From: Diphasiastrum complanatum
Taxonomy: Eukaryota > Streptophyta > Lycopodiopsida > Lycopodiales > Lycopodiaceae
Reading direction: 5' to 3'
Length of the DNA: 64,000 nucleotides
NCBI GenBank assembly: GCA_029204225.1
Contig: CM055103.1
Location: 20,712,709-20,776,708 of the forward strand
The notes below the pieces were generated by a model that made no database searches, was not told the origin of the DNA, and worked only from the letters and a program-made list of their open reading frames with translations. Shown here piece after piece: positions 11,098-22,243 of this stretch. Each line of letters starts with the position of its first letter. The first letter of the stretch is position 1. Both the position numbers and the translations under genes were made by a program.

Positions 11098-12308
11098 TAT
11101 TGGAGAAAGAGGGTGTGTGAGTGTGAGAAACGAAAATAGCTTGAAAAGAAAATGAACACGAAGAGAAGTGAACTCGAAACTCAAATGAAAAATGAACTCG
11201 AACAGAAAGTGTTCGTGCGCAGCGAAATGAGCTATATTACTCTTTCCCTAAGCATGACTACGCCTATCAGAAACGAACAAAACGTTAGTGATAAAAATCA
11301 CGGTCGATCTGATTACGTAGCCAAACGTTAACAAAACATCAGAAGAATAATTTGTCGTGAACAGCTAGACAAATTATTAGTCATGAATGATTCGCAAAGA
11401 GCTAGACTGAGCTCGACTGATAATCAGTCGCGAAAGGCAAGACTAAATATTAGTCGTCAACAGGTAGACTAATAATAATTCGCTAAGAACTAATTACCAG
11501 ATTGAGCAACAAGAGAGTCAGACAGAATGAAGAAAAGCATAGCAATATCAACACAAATTTGAACGCAGAACAAAAGAGTTGTTATCAGATTAAGTATAGC
11601 AAAATATACATGTCAATAATGTTGTGGAGCACAAGACAATAGGGGACAAAACCGCATGCTCTACAAAGCTAATTCAATCTGTAAGAGGAATGAACCTATT
11701 ACTGACAATACAAAAGAATCAATGCGCAAGGCATCTACTTCGTCTATCTCTGATAAGCTTCCGATGCTATTATTTTACACACACTTGTTCACTGAATACA
11801 CAAATGGTATTCAATATATACACAATTTACAGGTGTGCAGATGAAAAAAGTACGAAGTGGATGTGCTGTCTGTAGGAGATTGTGGGTGGCTGTTGTAGTT
11901 GTCAAATCTGTTAGCACAGTTGCATGGGATGAGCGTGAAAAGGCCGCGACATCAGCCTTTGCTGAAATGAATGTTGGTGAAGATGCAAAAAATGCGACAC
12001 TCTAACGAAATGCCTTAGGATTTGATTTATAGAGTGCCTTCGCTTTTCCTAGGGCACCTTTGACATTTTGTAAAGCAGTGTCGTGTTTTTTGCCTCTCAC
12101 AAATCACGCGTGAAAACATAGTGGTGTGTTTTTCGTCTTTTTTTCGCTTGTGAGAATTTACTTGTATTTATGCAGACAATCGCATTTTATTCGTCTGTCT
12201 TATTTTACATGTAAATATGCAGACTGTGCGACAACATGAGTAAAAATGCAGCATGAATGGAGGCAGATTAAAATAGGATTTAGGAGAGTAGAGGAGATAA
12301 ATCCAACA
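11098..12308 (-). repeat. Copia A copy 1, 5' LTR (1211 bp)
   Basis: In element orientation the LTR runs from TGTTGGATTTATC (12308) to CTCCAATA (11098). The matching copy is 4380-5245; relatives are at 21057-22086, 25444-26524 and 58283-58803. It contains a dense cluster of short inverted repeats at 11346-11473. The segment around 11624-11875, which reads as short ORFs, is LTR and not a gene. Confidence 0.88.
11346..11473. repeat. Cluster of palindromes inside the copia A LTR
   Basis: 11346-11378 has 11-bp perfect arms (AATAATTTGTC and its complement). 11414-11430 is CGACTGA-TAA-TCAGTCG. 11441-11455 is GACTAA-ATA-TTAGTC. 11449-11473 has 7-bp ATTAGTC arms. The first hairpin is kept in copy 2 (21868-21898). 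Confidence 0.85.
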
Positions 12309-13058
12309 CTACCAATAGATCTGAGGCTAAAGCACAATCTAGAATGTTATAGATCAAAGCAACACTCATTACTCACAAATAGAAAAAATACATAAGCATA
12401 ATAATGTATGAAGAAGACACCAATCTCGAGTTAGAGAGAGAATACAATTACAAGCAAAATACAATGAGATCCAATTTTGACATTATGACCTTACCAAAGC
12501 TTGATTCATCATTAGAAATGAATGAGAACCATATGTAAATATATAGGAGAACCTAAATTCATGGTACTACTAGCATTCAATGCATTCCCTACACCTATTC
12601 AAGTGCAAACTACTACCATATTGACACCTAATAGCTTGTATGCAAAAATTGCACCTAACTTCTACCTACTTTTTTCAAATGTCAATTTCTCAACTATGAA
12701 CCTACAATTCTACTTGCATGTGTCCATTAGAGTATTTGCATGCTATTCATGTCTCAACAGGAACTTAGGACACAATGCATTTATGATGGCTCGAGTTCCG
12801 ACAAGGCCATATTTGACCAATTATATGTGTAAATCTACATGCATGTCAATCTAGACATTGTGAACATTGTTGCATGTCATACTAGACCAACTATACTTTA
12901 TGCATGTCATTGGAACTTGATCTACCTAACTCAAACTTGCCCTATTCTACAAGGATATGTGCTCAATTCAGACACCTTGAATATGTAAAATCAATTTACA
13001 TGGGTAGAACCCCCAAAATCAACATACATAAGATAGATATGTTTTACAATTCTTCACA
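12309..13058 (-). repeat. Copia B copy 1, 3' LTR remnant
   Basis: It is closely similar to 16243-16675 over its first 430 bp and ends TTCTTCACA, like the LTRs at 37188-37890 and 56625-57336. The outer part was displaced by the copia A insertion at 12308. The purine-rich GGAGGAG primer lies next to it at 13059-13066 on the minus strand. Confidence 0.8.
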
Positions 13059-13900
13059 CTCCTCCTTAAAATATATCTATCTGGTGTTGATGAAGATTCT
13101 TTGTGTGTGGATTCTTTTTTTTGTATTTAAAATAAAGATCCAAAAAATCCATCATAGCAACACGCTTACCAAATCCACGATAAAATCTCTTTGATAGAAA
13201 ACTTTTCCAAATGCCTTTGAAAAATATTTCACCAATCTGCCACTATCTCGATATGCCTTCTCTATGCTTGATACTGATCTCTGATTTGAGAACTCCACAT
13301 GTATAAAGATGGCTGCATAAGAATCTAGAAAATCCGAGGCCTCTATGTCTCATCATGATCACAAAGATCATATAAATCAAGATTATACCATGAGCAATAT
13401 TCAAGATTAAGCACACTAGCTTTATTAGTCCAAACAATATGAACTCTATCCAAAATGGATCTAATCTTGAAACCATACTCAAACTTGATCTCATTGAGGC
13501 TAAATACTTTCTTAAGGATGTAAATGTCCTCATTGGATGTTTCACTTACTCTCAAAAGAAGCGAGAAAATTTCCTTTTTCAAACTATGAGTACTAAACTC
13601 ATACTTGCTCTTACTCAATTTAAGAACATACAAATGATGATACAATATCTTGCTTTCTAGATGTTTTGGAAACATAATCAAGTCACCAATGACAAGAATT
13701 AATTCCAAACTAGAGACTTTATTCAAAACTAGAATAGTCTTACTTGATCTTTGAGATAAGCAAATCTCAACTAAGCAAGATACAACATCAACCAAAGAAA
13801 GAGAATCATATGTGAGTACAATAGAATGAATACCACCTTCACTTATCCTTTCTTTTCCATAAATTAAAAACAACAAGGAATCGGCCTTGTACAATGAAGA
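13059..13900 (-). pseudogene. Unresolved coding remnant inside copia B copy 1
   Basis: Between the 3' LTR and the gag remnant a 235-codon open frame covers 13343-14050 on the minus strand. Its upper end is gag-like (shared with 35540-35803). The rest, rich in Leu, Ser and Lys, is not recognised. Its position suggests badly decayed pol with large deletions. Near 13060-13260 the frame may hold the last residues of RNase H, but no motif is clear enough to state it. Confidence 0.4.
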
Positions 13901-15376
13901 TCTTCTTGGATATGCACGTTGAGGATACTCCTCCTCAAACCTTGACCCCATTATAAGTTGGCTTGACTTTGTCCTTCTTGAAGTGTTGTTGACCTTTGCC
14001 CTTGCCTCTTGACTTGTCCTTGGTGAAGAGTGCTTTGGCATATCCAACATCTTGTTCTCTTGCCTGCTTTCTTCAGCAATGAGAACTCCTTGAAGAGTCC
14101 AGTCTCCAAAGATGGAAACTCCTCCCTGACAGCATAAGTCTGCACAATATTGTCAAACTCATCTCTTAGTGCATTAAGGACTACTTGAACAAGTTCAGTG
14201 TTCTCAACAGCATCACCAATACCAGCTTACTCTTGATTAAGGTCCTTAACTCTCATTACATAATTTGAAGCACTCATTAGAGGAGTTCTAAATCCAAAAA
14301 AGACCCTTTGTAAAGATACTTTTTATATTTTTTCTCAAATTTTGCTTACACATAGACCAATCAAAACACTCATATTTGAAATCTACGTAACGTACCTCAT
14401 TAGAATTGAATTTTTTTCTTCTTTATAATGCTATAATTTGGCGCCGGGGGTAGTCCGCAAGCATGACATATTATAAAAGGAATAATATGCAATTATCATT
14501 TAAAATAGCATAACTTTTTCACCGTAGCTCCGATTGAGACGAAAATTGTACCCTTGGAAAGCGCTCGACGAGAGCTTTCAACGCTACCCTACGTGACCTA
14601 CTTTTGAGCTACCATTCAAATGCTATGGCCGGTCAAAGTTTTAGATCCAAAAAAAAAAAGTCCACATATCCGCACACGAGAGATATGTGGACTTTTTTTT
14701 TTTTGGTTTGAAACTTTGACTGGCCATAACTTTTGAATGGTATCTTAGAAGTAGGTCATGTAGGGTAGCATTGAAAGCTCTCGTCGAGCGTTTTCCAACG
14801 ATATAATTTTCATCTCAATCGGAACTACGATTAAAAAGTTATGCTATTTTAAATGAATTACAAACGGTAATGTACATAGAATGGTTAAGCATCGAAACTA
14901 GTGCGGGTAGAAATGAAAAAGAATTTGGACAGAAAATGAATTTATTTTGTAATTTACATTAATAAACTTTGGCAATCTGCGTGGCATTTCTTAAAGGCTC
15001 TTTTTTGGATTCAGAATTTCTCTAATGCTCATCTACTCTCTGATAACTTAAAAAGATTTGATTTCTAAGTGTAGGCAATCTAGAAGTATTTTTTATTTCA
15101 TAGATTGTTTTAAGAGTGTCCCAAGCCTCCTTGGTAGTGGTACATGTATTGATCTCCCTTAGCACTTCATTTGTGACATTCATTTTTATAAAATGAAGAG
15201 CAATCCTTGAATGTTGCAGCTTCATTAGGTGCTGCAGGTTCTTCTTCAGCTCCACTTATAATGACCATTACATCCTGTAGAATCAATAATGATTCCATTC
15301 TATTCTTCCACATTGCATAATTGAAAGATGTTAATCTCTCACTATGCTCCAAAAAATGTGAACCAGATGAAGACAT
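13900..15376 (-). pseudogene. Copia B copy 1 gag, split by a foldback insertion
   Basis: The start ATG at 15376-15374 (MSSSGSHFLEH) matches 36413 of copia B copy 2. The gag core follows (MWKNRMESLLILQDVM, IKMNVTNEVLREINTCTT, KEAWDTLKTIYEIKNTSR) with a shift near 15200. The frame is cut at 15027 by a 753-bp insertion and resumes at 14274 with ELVQVVLNALRDEFDNIV and the YAVREEFPSLE block. Zinc knuckle and protease are not visible. It is the capsid-forming part of a dead element. Confidence 0.78.
14275..15027. mobile_element. Foldback-like/MITE insertion with long inverted repeat
   Basis: The ends are inverted copies: CATTAGAGGAGTTCTAAATCC on the left, and the complement of the right end reads CATTAGAGAAATTCTGAATCC. 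Inside, about 14484-14870 forms a long imperfect palindrome, with arms roughly 85-90 percent identical by eye and its centre near 14676. The apex has 12-bp perfect arms AGTCCACATATC inside A and T runs. Comparison with the uninterrupted gag of copia B copy 2 at about 36050 shows that this segment is extra. The flanks CT/CT or ACTC/CTC give only a short, unclear duplication, so the superfamily is not assigned. It encodes nothing. Confidence 0.72.
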
Positions 15377-16111
15377 ATTCACTTTGAGAAACTCAAGTAA
15401 TAACAACGATGGAATTGAATATGTTGCTTGCTATCTCAATCTAGGATCTAACACTTATGATGTTGATCCAACCTATGAAATCTAGCAACAGACTATGAGA
15501 TCAAGCTCACAACAAAAAAAATCAATCTATCTTGAATTTGGATCTAGCTTCTATCAAAAGATGAAGCACATGCAAATATGGAATCTATCTCTCCCACGAG
15601 TTTCAAATAACTGATAAACTCTCTAGGAATTTGATTTCAACTCAAACACAATACTTGTGTGAAATGAAATGTCTAAGACTTCACAATACTTAGCTTTATC
15701 CAATTCTACTTGATTGATAATGAAAATTGAGAATATTGGTGAAAAGAACTGATGTGTGCTCACTTTGGCATATCACATGAGATAGTACTCTCCCTATCTC
15801 TTTGATTGCCAAAAACTCTTCTAAAAACAAATCTATTTATTTAGAAACTTGAACAGCACATTCTACTCTTCAATACCTATCCAACAAGCTATAGAGCATC
15901 AAATTTGGATCATTCCTTGAGAAGAAACACTCAAGCAAAGAGGGCTGATTTCACACGTGTGAGCTCTCTGTGGGTACAGGGCTCAGCTGAAGTAGATCAG
16001 GCTTGTTTTGATCTTCTTGTCAGCGAGTTTGGATTCCTCTCCCAAATCTGAGTTCCTACAAGCAAAAGCACTTATATTCTGATGTATACACCTTCACATC
16101 TTCAAAGCATG

Positions 16112-16125
16112 AAGCTCTGATATCA
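16112..16125 (-). other. Primer-binding site of copia B copy 1
   Basis: The minus strand reads TGATATCAGAGCTT next to the LTR end, one base from the initiator-Met tRNA complement. Confidence 0.75.
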
Positions 16126-16675
16126 TGTGAAAAATCCAGCAACTTCACACGTGTGGAGAACCACATCAAAAGTGTGAATGATCTTTACCATGCTTTATGG
16201 TGGCACACAGATCACCTGCAGAGTAATACTACAATCTACCAATAGATTTGAGGTCTAGAATGCTACAGATCAAAGCAACACTAACTCCTCACAAATAGGA
16301 AAAATACATAAGCATAATAATGTATGAAGAAGACACCAATCTCGAGTTAGAGAGAGAATACAACTACAAGCAAAATAGAATGAGATCCAATTTTGACATT
16401 ATGACCTTACCAAAGCTTGATTCATTAATAGAAATGAATGAGAACCATATGTACATATATAGGAGAGCCTAAATTTGTGGTTCTACTAGCATTCAATGCA
16501 TTCCCTACACCTATTCAAGTGTGAACTACTATCATATTGACACCTAACAGCTTGCATGCAGAAATTGCACCTAACTTCTACCTACTTCTTAACTATGAAC
16601 CTACAATTCTACTTGCATGTGTCCATTAGAGTATTTGCATGCTATGCACGTCTCAATAGAAACTTAGACACACAT
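16126..16675 (-). repeat. Copia B copy 1, 5' LTR (truncated)
   Basis: It begins TGTGAAAAATCC on the plus strand and matches the 3' LTR remnant from 16243 to about 16675, where similarity stops. The stretch 16676-17050 that follows has no gene. It looks like the untranslated leader of the copia fragment that starts at 17051. Confidence 0.75.
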
Positions 16676-17050
16676 ATTTTGTGATGAAAAACCAAAGCTT
16701 TGTAGCTATCTCATGCCATTTTGGACCCAAACAATTTTTCCTTGTTATCTCTCTATCTTTCTCTCTCTAACTCGTGTTGAGACTAATGCTAATACACTGA
16801 TATCTTGTACTTTTGCTCATTATTGAGTAGAATTCAAACTAGCCAAAGTGTCTCAATCCACTTTGTGTGTCTGATCTAATCTTGTCTTGTGGAATATTTG
16901 AAATCCTTCTCAAATACAGTTGCAAGTATTTCACATAGGAAGGTATAATATCCTTGAAAATACATATAGTGAAAGAGAGCAACAACTTTAAGTCTGATTG
17001 GAACAAGCCCAAACATATTGCAGTCCAATAACTAAGAAGTCTTCTTTTAA

Positions 17051-18775
17051 ATGGCACCTATAAGAGGATATCTTCTAGAAGCAAATGAAAGATTAAATAC
17101 TTCTAATTACTCAATTTGGAAGTTCAGAATGGAGTCTATTTTGGTACTCCAAGATGTTATGGACATTGTGCTTGGTGTTGAGGAGAAGCCTCAAGCACAT
17201 GCTGAAATTCCTAAGTATAGGAAGAGAGCTAGAATGGCTCTACATTTCATTAAGATGAATGTATCTAATAAAATTTTGAGAGAGATAGGATCTTGCACTA
17301 TAGCCAAAGAAGCTTGGGATACACTTAAGTCCAAAGGACAGATGGATCCAAGCCATGAACGAAGAGATGGAGTCCATGAGGAAGAACCAGGTATGGACGC
17401 TGGAGCCATTATCACATAAGTGCAAGACTGTCAAATGCAAATGGGTTTTTAAGCTCAAATATGGACCAAATGGGAACATCACGAAATACAAGGCAAGACT
17501 AGTAGCGAAAGGTTTCTCTCAGGGATATGGTATTGACTACTCTGAAACCTTTTCTCTTGTCGTCAAACATTTGTCCCAAAGTCTGTTATTTGCATATGCA
17601 GCAGCTTATGACCTCAGGATCCACATTGTGGATGAAAAGACAGCCTTCTTGCATGGCAAACTAGACGAAGAGGTCTATATGGACCAACCCCCAAGATATG
17701 TCTTGAAATCACTTCCTGCTATGCATGCAGAATGCTAGAAGCATCTACGATCTGAAACAATCAGTCCGACAATGGTACGAGAAGAAAGATCAAGCCCTAA
17801 AATTATTAGAATTCAAGCCTTTGTTGGCTGATTCCAATGTATATGTCAAAGTTACAGATGGGTGGATCATCATTGTGGCTGTGTATGTGAACAACACTCT
17901 GATACTTTGTAGGAGTGAGCAGCTAATTGCTGAAGTAAAGGCAAATATCTCAAAACATTTCGAGATCGTGGATCTGGGAGAAGCCAAAAGGGACTACGAG
18001 GGAGGTAGGTTATACCTTCACCAGTCCATATACACCCAGAAGATTCTAGAGGACTTTGGGATGCTGAACTGCAAAGGAGCGAATACTTCGATGCTCGCAG
18101 TGATGGTGCTGACAAGCGACGACTATCCAAAGACTGAGGAAGAGAGAGAACAGATGCAGCTCACACCTTACAGGAAGCTAATAGGATCACTGATGTACCT
18201 TGTTGACAACACACGTCCTGATATTGCTTATACAGTATTCAGGATGAGCCAATTCAGCACGAATCTAGGTTCGACACATTGGAAGATTGCGAAACAAATT
18301 TTGCAATATCTTCAATTAACGAGGGATTACGGACTGTGTTATTATCGTGGTGCAGGTTTCAGGATACCTTCCTACAGCGATGCTAGCTGGGCGATGCACC
18401 ATCGGATCAGAAGCAGCAGTTCTCTGGGTCAGCAAGAAGCAGACCATTGTGGCCCAGTCATCCTGCGAAGCAGAGTATGTTGCAGCAGCAAAGATGGGCA
18501 ACGAGATAATCTGGCTAAGGCAGTTCTTGGACGAATTGGGCGAAACAAGGAACGAGCTCCTGGTCTTGTAAATGGACAACACCTCTGCAATACACCTGAT
18601 GAAAGATCTCGTGTTCCATTCCAGAACGAAGCACATTGCGATCAAGTATCACTTGATCATGGATCTAATTGAAAAGAAGATGATGCAGACCACCTTCATC
18701 GGAACGAAATACATGGTTGCTGACATCTTCACTAAAGCCCTAGACAAAGGACTCTTTGAGAGACAAAGGAGCCAT
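17051..18775 (+). pseudogene. Copia fragment with gag fused to RT-RNase H
   Basis: 17051-17331 encodes a gag N-terminus (EANERLNTSNYSIWKFRMES, HFIKMNVSNKILREIGSCTI) close to copia C at 39442. At about 17335 it passes directly into RT (MNEEMESMRKNQVWTLEPL, CKWVFKLKYGPNGN, ARLVAKGFSQGYGIDYSETF). The rest of gag, protease and integrase are missing. The catalytic YVDD has become YVNN near 17886. The end of RT (YRKLIGSLMYL, NTRPDIAY) and RNase H (KQTIVAQSSCEAEYVAAAK, then SRTKHIAIKYHLIMD and YMVADIFTKALDKG) are present with shifts near 18390 and a stop at 18571. It is a dead copy with a large internal deletion. Confidence 0.8.
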
Positions 18776-18875
18776 TTTCAGCAGAACGTTTGCTCATTTT
18801 ATCTTCTTCATTTTGCCATCTTGCTATTTTTCCCATCCTTCTCAGCCTTCACTAGTCACTTCTTAAGGCATTAAA

Positions 18876-19619
18876 CCACTAAACCCATGTTCTTATAAAA
18901 AATCCCATGTCTATTTGCCTTTAGGCCCATGGCAATTAGATAGTGGCCTATTAAAGTTTCAATCTCCTTGAATTTCTCTTTTTCCTTATGGTAATATTGA
19001 ATGATGGTTGGCCCTCTTAGTAAAGGAGTTGGCCTCATAACTAGTATGATTCACTTCTCACCTTCTTGTGCCAACTTTTGGCATTTAAGATCAATTTCCC
19101 ATGTGGCTATTAGGAGGCCCCATGGCTAATTTTCTTTAGCCCCTGGTCCTTTGCTCATTTTGCCATAAAGCCATCTCTCTTCTTCTCTTTGACGTTGGTC
19201 CTTTTTTTTTTATGTTGCACTTTGAGGACCCCTTTAGCCTTCGGTGATTTTTGACATGCAATTCTGCAGTTTTGGTGACTAAGCCCCCTCTCCCCACTAA
19301 GCAACAACTTGAAAACACAATACTTCAATTTTTATAATAGTATAAAAAATCACAGTACATTGCAAAATTTTAGCGTAGTAGCCGAAACTATACTTATAGG
19401 CCGACTTTTTAAAGGCCGCCAAAAATTTTAAAGGCCAATTCTAAGGCCATAATTTCCTCTAGCCACATTACATGCAGGCTGGGACCCCTTTCTATTGGAG
19501 ATTTTTAGCCATTTTACATTGAAAATTTGTGGCTTTTACATGCCGATTTCTATACTATAGAAAAATTAAGCTCCAAAATTAGCCCAATTTTTGGTGTCAA
19601 AAATTCGGCTAACAAGGAA
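18876..19619. other. AT-rich non-coding stretch after the copia RNase H
   Basis: No gene motif is seen. There is no clear polypurine tract or LTR start after the RNase H, so the 3' end of the preceding copia fragment is probably lost here. Short repeats of AAGGCC occur around 19390-19450. Confidence 0.5.
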
Positions 19620-20440
19620 GAAGAGAAACTTGTTTATGTGGGAGAATAATTAACGCCCACTGAATTCACAAGGTTGCACACACTATTGGTGGAGTACAAG
19701 GATTGCTTCGCATGGACGTACAAAGATCTGAAGGGTATACCACCGACAATAGTCCAGCATACCATACCCTTGGTGGACAAAGCAGTCCCTAAGGTGAGCA
19801 AGTACTACCACTACAATCCTAACTATACGGAGCTCATGAAACAGGAGTTGCAGAAGTTGCTAGACGCCGATTTCATTTAGAAAATTAAAGCACACAGAAT
19901 GGGTGTCACCTATAGTTATAGTACCCAAGAAGAACAAAAAAATGTGAATCTGTGTGAATCTAAAGGCACTAAATGCGGTAACAAAGAAAGATCATTTTCC
20001 CTTACCTTTCACGGAAAGTGTTTTGGATCGGGTAGCAGGAGCAGAGGCCTACAGTTTCCTGGATGGCTTGAGTGGCTACAATCAAGTAAAAATAGTGTCA
20101 AAAGCACAAGACAACATTTGCCACCGAATGGGGAACCTATGCCTACAAGGTGATGCCGTTTGGACTTTGTAATGCCCCGAGCACTTTCCAGTGAGTTATG
20201 CAGTCGACATTCAAAGAGCATTTGGAAAAATTCTTGGATGATCTATGTGTGCACGGCCAAACTCAGAACACCTATCCAACCTAGAGAAAATGTTGAATCA
20301 ATGCCGTGAATATCAGATCTCCTTGAATCCAGAGAAGTATCAATTTTGGGTGACACACGGCCTAATATTGGGCCACGTAGTCTCTACACGGAATCGCCAC
20401 TGACCTATCAAAGATCCAGTTGATCTACCACCACCAGGGA
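19620..20440 (+). pseudogene. Gypsy G1 reverse transcriptase fragment, second copy
   Basis: This is homologous to 1560-2400: DCFAWTYKDLKGIPP, then VPKVSKYYHYNPNYTELMKQ and a shifted VLDRVAGAEAYSFLDGLSGY block. The remnants FLDDLCVHG and WVTHGLILGH follow in other frames. It has stops (for example at 19648 and 19879) and several single-base shifts. Similarity begins and ends inside RT, so neither protease nor RNase H is present. 20441-21056 beyond it has no recognised coding content. Confidence 0.8.
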
Positions 20441-21056
20441 TGATTCGCGGTGTCTATGTTGAAGGCTCGTATCGTGTCAAGGAGATCCTAAGCCATGGAG
20501 CCGTGCTTGATGAGGTTTTTGGCTCGGCAGTGGGAGATTGGTTGTCGATCACCGGAAACAATACCGACGGTGACCATGGAGTTAGTGTTTATTCGTACCT
20601 TGTATGTGGTACCTTGGTATAGGATGTGGAAACAAGACTTCTGCTCGTCCCACGACGCATATGCGTGTAAGACGAGGTTCATGTCAATGGTAAAGAAAAA
20701 AAGCGCTACCTAAAAGCCCATTGCTTGGAGAAGGGGGCCGGCAACCTGAAGCCATGGTGCGACCAAGGTATCAGATGACAGAGGCCAAATTTGGGTGGCC
20801 ATAGGTATCTCGCGTTGCTCTGGCTATGATGACTCTTCTGATGGATGATTTGCCCCCTTATGCACTATTGGTCATCCCCTAGCTGGATTTGTCTTATTGT
20901 GGTGGCCAATACTTGTGAAGTCGGCTACCATTGATGGGTGTATCAAATGGCATCCCATCAAGTTGTTCAAGGTGTGTTCAGTAAACTAATGTACTTTTTG
21001 TTGCAAGGAAAGTGCTGAGTCTGCTTTGTTTCCAATAGTGCTGAGAATGTATCCAT
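20441..21056. other. Unassigned stretch before copia A copy 2
   Basis: Moderately GC-rich compared with its neighbours, with short open frames on both strands (60-72 codons) and no recognisable domain. It ends at the TCCAT target site of copia A copy 2. Confidence 0.4.
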
Positions 21057-22086
21057 TGTTAGATTTACTCCTTCTACTCTCCTAAATCTCAATTTTTAAT
21101 CTACCTCCATTCATGCTACATATTTATTAACATTGTCACGTAGTCTGCATTTTTACACGCAAATTCACACGGACGAAGAAACTGCAAATGAATTGCGACA
21201 TTGTGTTCTTACACAGGTTATGGTGACAGGCGAAAAGAGGACACTACCTTATTGAATGCCAAAAGTGCTCTAAATCCTAAGGCACCCTATAAATCTTATC
21301 TTAAGGCCATTCGTAAGAGTGATGCACTTTTGCATCATCACCAATGTTAACCTGATGTCACACCATTTCCACGCTCACCCCATGCAGTTGTGCTAACAGA
21401 TTGGACAACGATTACAGCCACCACAATCTCTTACAGACAGCACATCCACTCTGTATTTTCACATCTACACACTTGTAATATTATGTATATATAGGATACC
21501 ATCTGTGTATTCAGTGATGTGAGACGGGAGATGAATGTATGAAGAGATAAAGAGAGACTAGGATAAGAGGTTTGATTCCTCATTACAGATAGAAATAAGC
21601 TTTGTAGAACATGCAATTTCATCCGCTACTGTCTTGTGCTCTACCGCATTATTGACTTGTATACTTGATATACTTTATTTGATACAGTTCATTTGTTCAA
21701 CATTCAGATCTATGTTAATATTGCTATGCTTATTCTTCATTCTGTCTGATCTTTCATGTTGCTCTTTCTGGTAATAGATGATTACTTTTAGTCTTGTCTT
21801 TCGCGAATCATTCGCAACTAATTATCAGTCGACCACAGTCTAGTTCTTCGCAAATCATTCACAACAGATAATTTGTCTTGCAATTCGCGACAAATTATTC
21901 ATCTAGCACTTCATACATTAAACGTTTGGCTACGTAATCTAGAATGACTGTGATTTCTATCACTAAAGTTTTGTTCATTATAATAGGCGTAGTCATGCTT
22001 AGGGAGATAGGCGCACGAACATGTTCTGTTCGAGTTCATTTCTCGTTCGTGTTCATCATTTATTCTTCCCCTCCTCTCTCCCAACA
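21057..22086 (+). repeat. Copia A copy 2, 5' LTR (1030 bp)
   Basis: It starts TGTTAGATTTACTCC and ends TCTCTCCCAACA, next to the primer-binding site. It carries the conserved palindrome ATAATTTGTC with its complement at 21868-21898. Confidence 0.9.
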
Positions 22087-22098
22087 TGGTATCAAAGC
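22087..22098 (+). other. Primer-binding site of copia A copy 2
   Basis: TGGTATCAAAGC directly follows the LTR; it differs by one base from the initiator-Met tRNA complement. Confidence 0.88.
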
Positions 22099-22243
22099 AA
22101 TCTTTATAGCTTGATTGGCCTCCACAGTACAAGACTCTACTAGCCGATAGAGTAATTATTTTCTTGTTCTGTGTTTGTCAATATCAAATTTTCACACTTA
22201 AGTCACTGATAGTTTCTTCTATCACTTAGACTAATTCTTCCAC

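Larger units (their letters stand above)
4380..12308 (-). mobile_element. Ty1/copia element, family A, copy 1 (nested host)
   Basis: A copia element in reverse orientation with a 5' LTR at 11098-12308, a 3' LTR truncated to 4380-5245, a primer-binding site at 11086-11097 and a polypurine tract at 5246-5254. Gag, protease, integrase, RT and RNase H are in the Ty1/copia order. The protease is split by a 1690-bp CACTA-like insertion (8338-10027). The outer 5' LTR end at 12308 abuts the middle of a copia B LTR, so this element inserted into copia B. The opposite target duplication cannot be tested because the 3' LTR end is lost. All reading frames are broken. Confidence 0.88.
12309..16675 (-). 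mobile_element. Ty1/copia element, family B, copy 1 (internally deleted)
   Basis: Reverse-oriented. The 3' LTR remnant is 12309-13058, followed by a CTCCTCC polypurine tract (minus GGAGGAG). The primer-binding site is at 16112-16125 and the 5' LTR starts at 16126. Most of pol is missing; only gag pieces and unclear coding remnants remain. Copia A copy 1 sits in its 3' LTR: the LTR block that starts ACCAATAGAT at 12311 is the same as at 16245. A foldback-like element sits in its gag. The 5' LTR is cut at about 16675 by another copia fragment. Confidence 0.8.
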
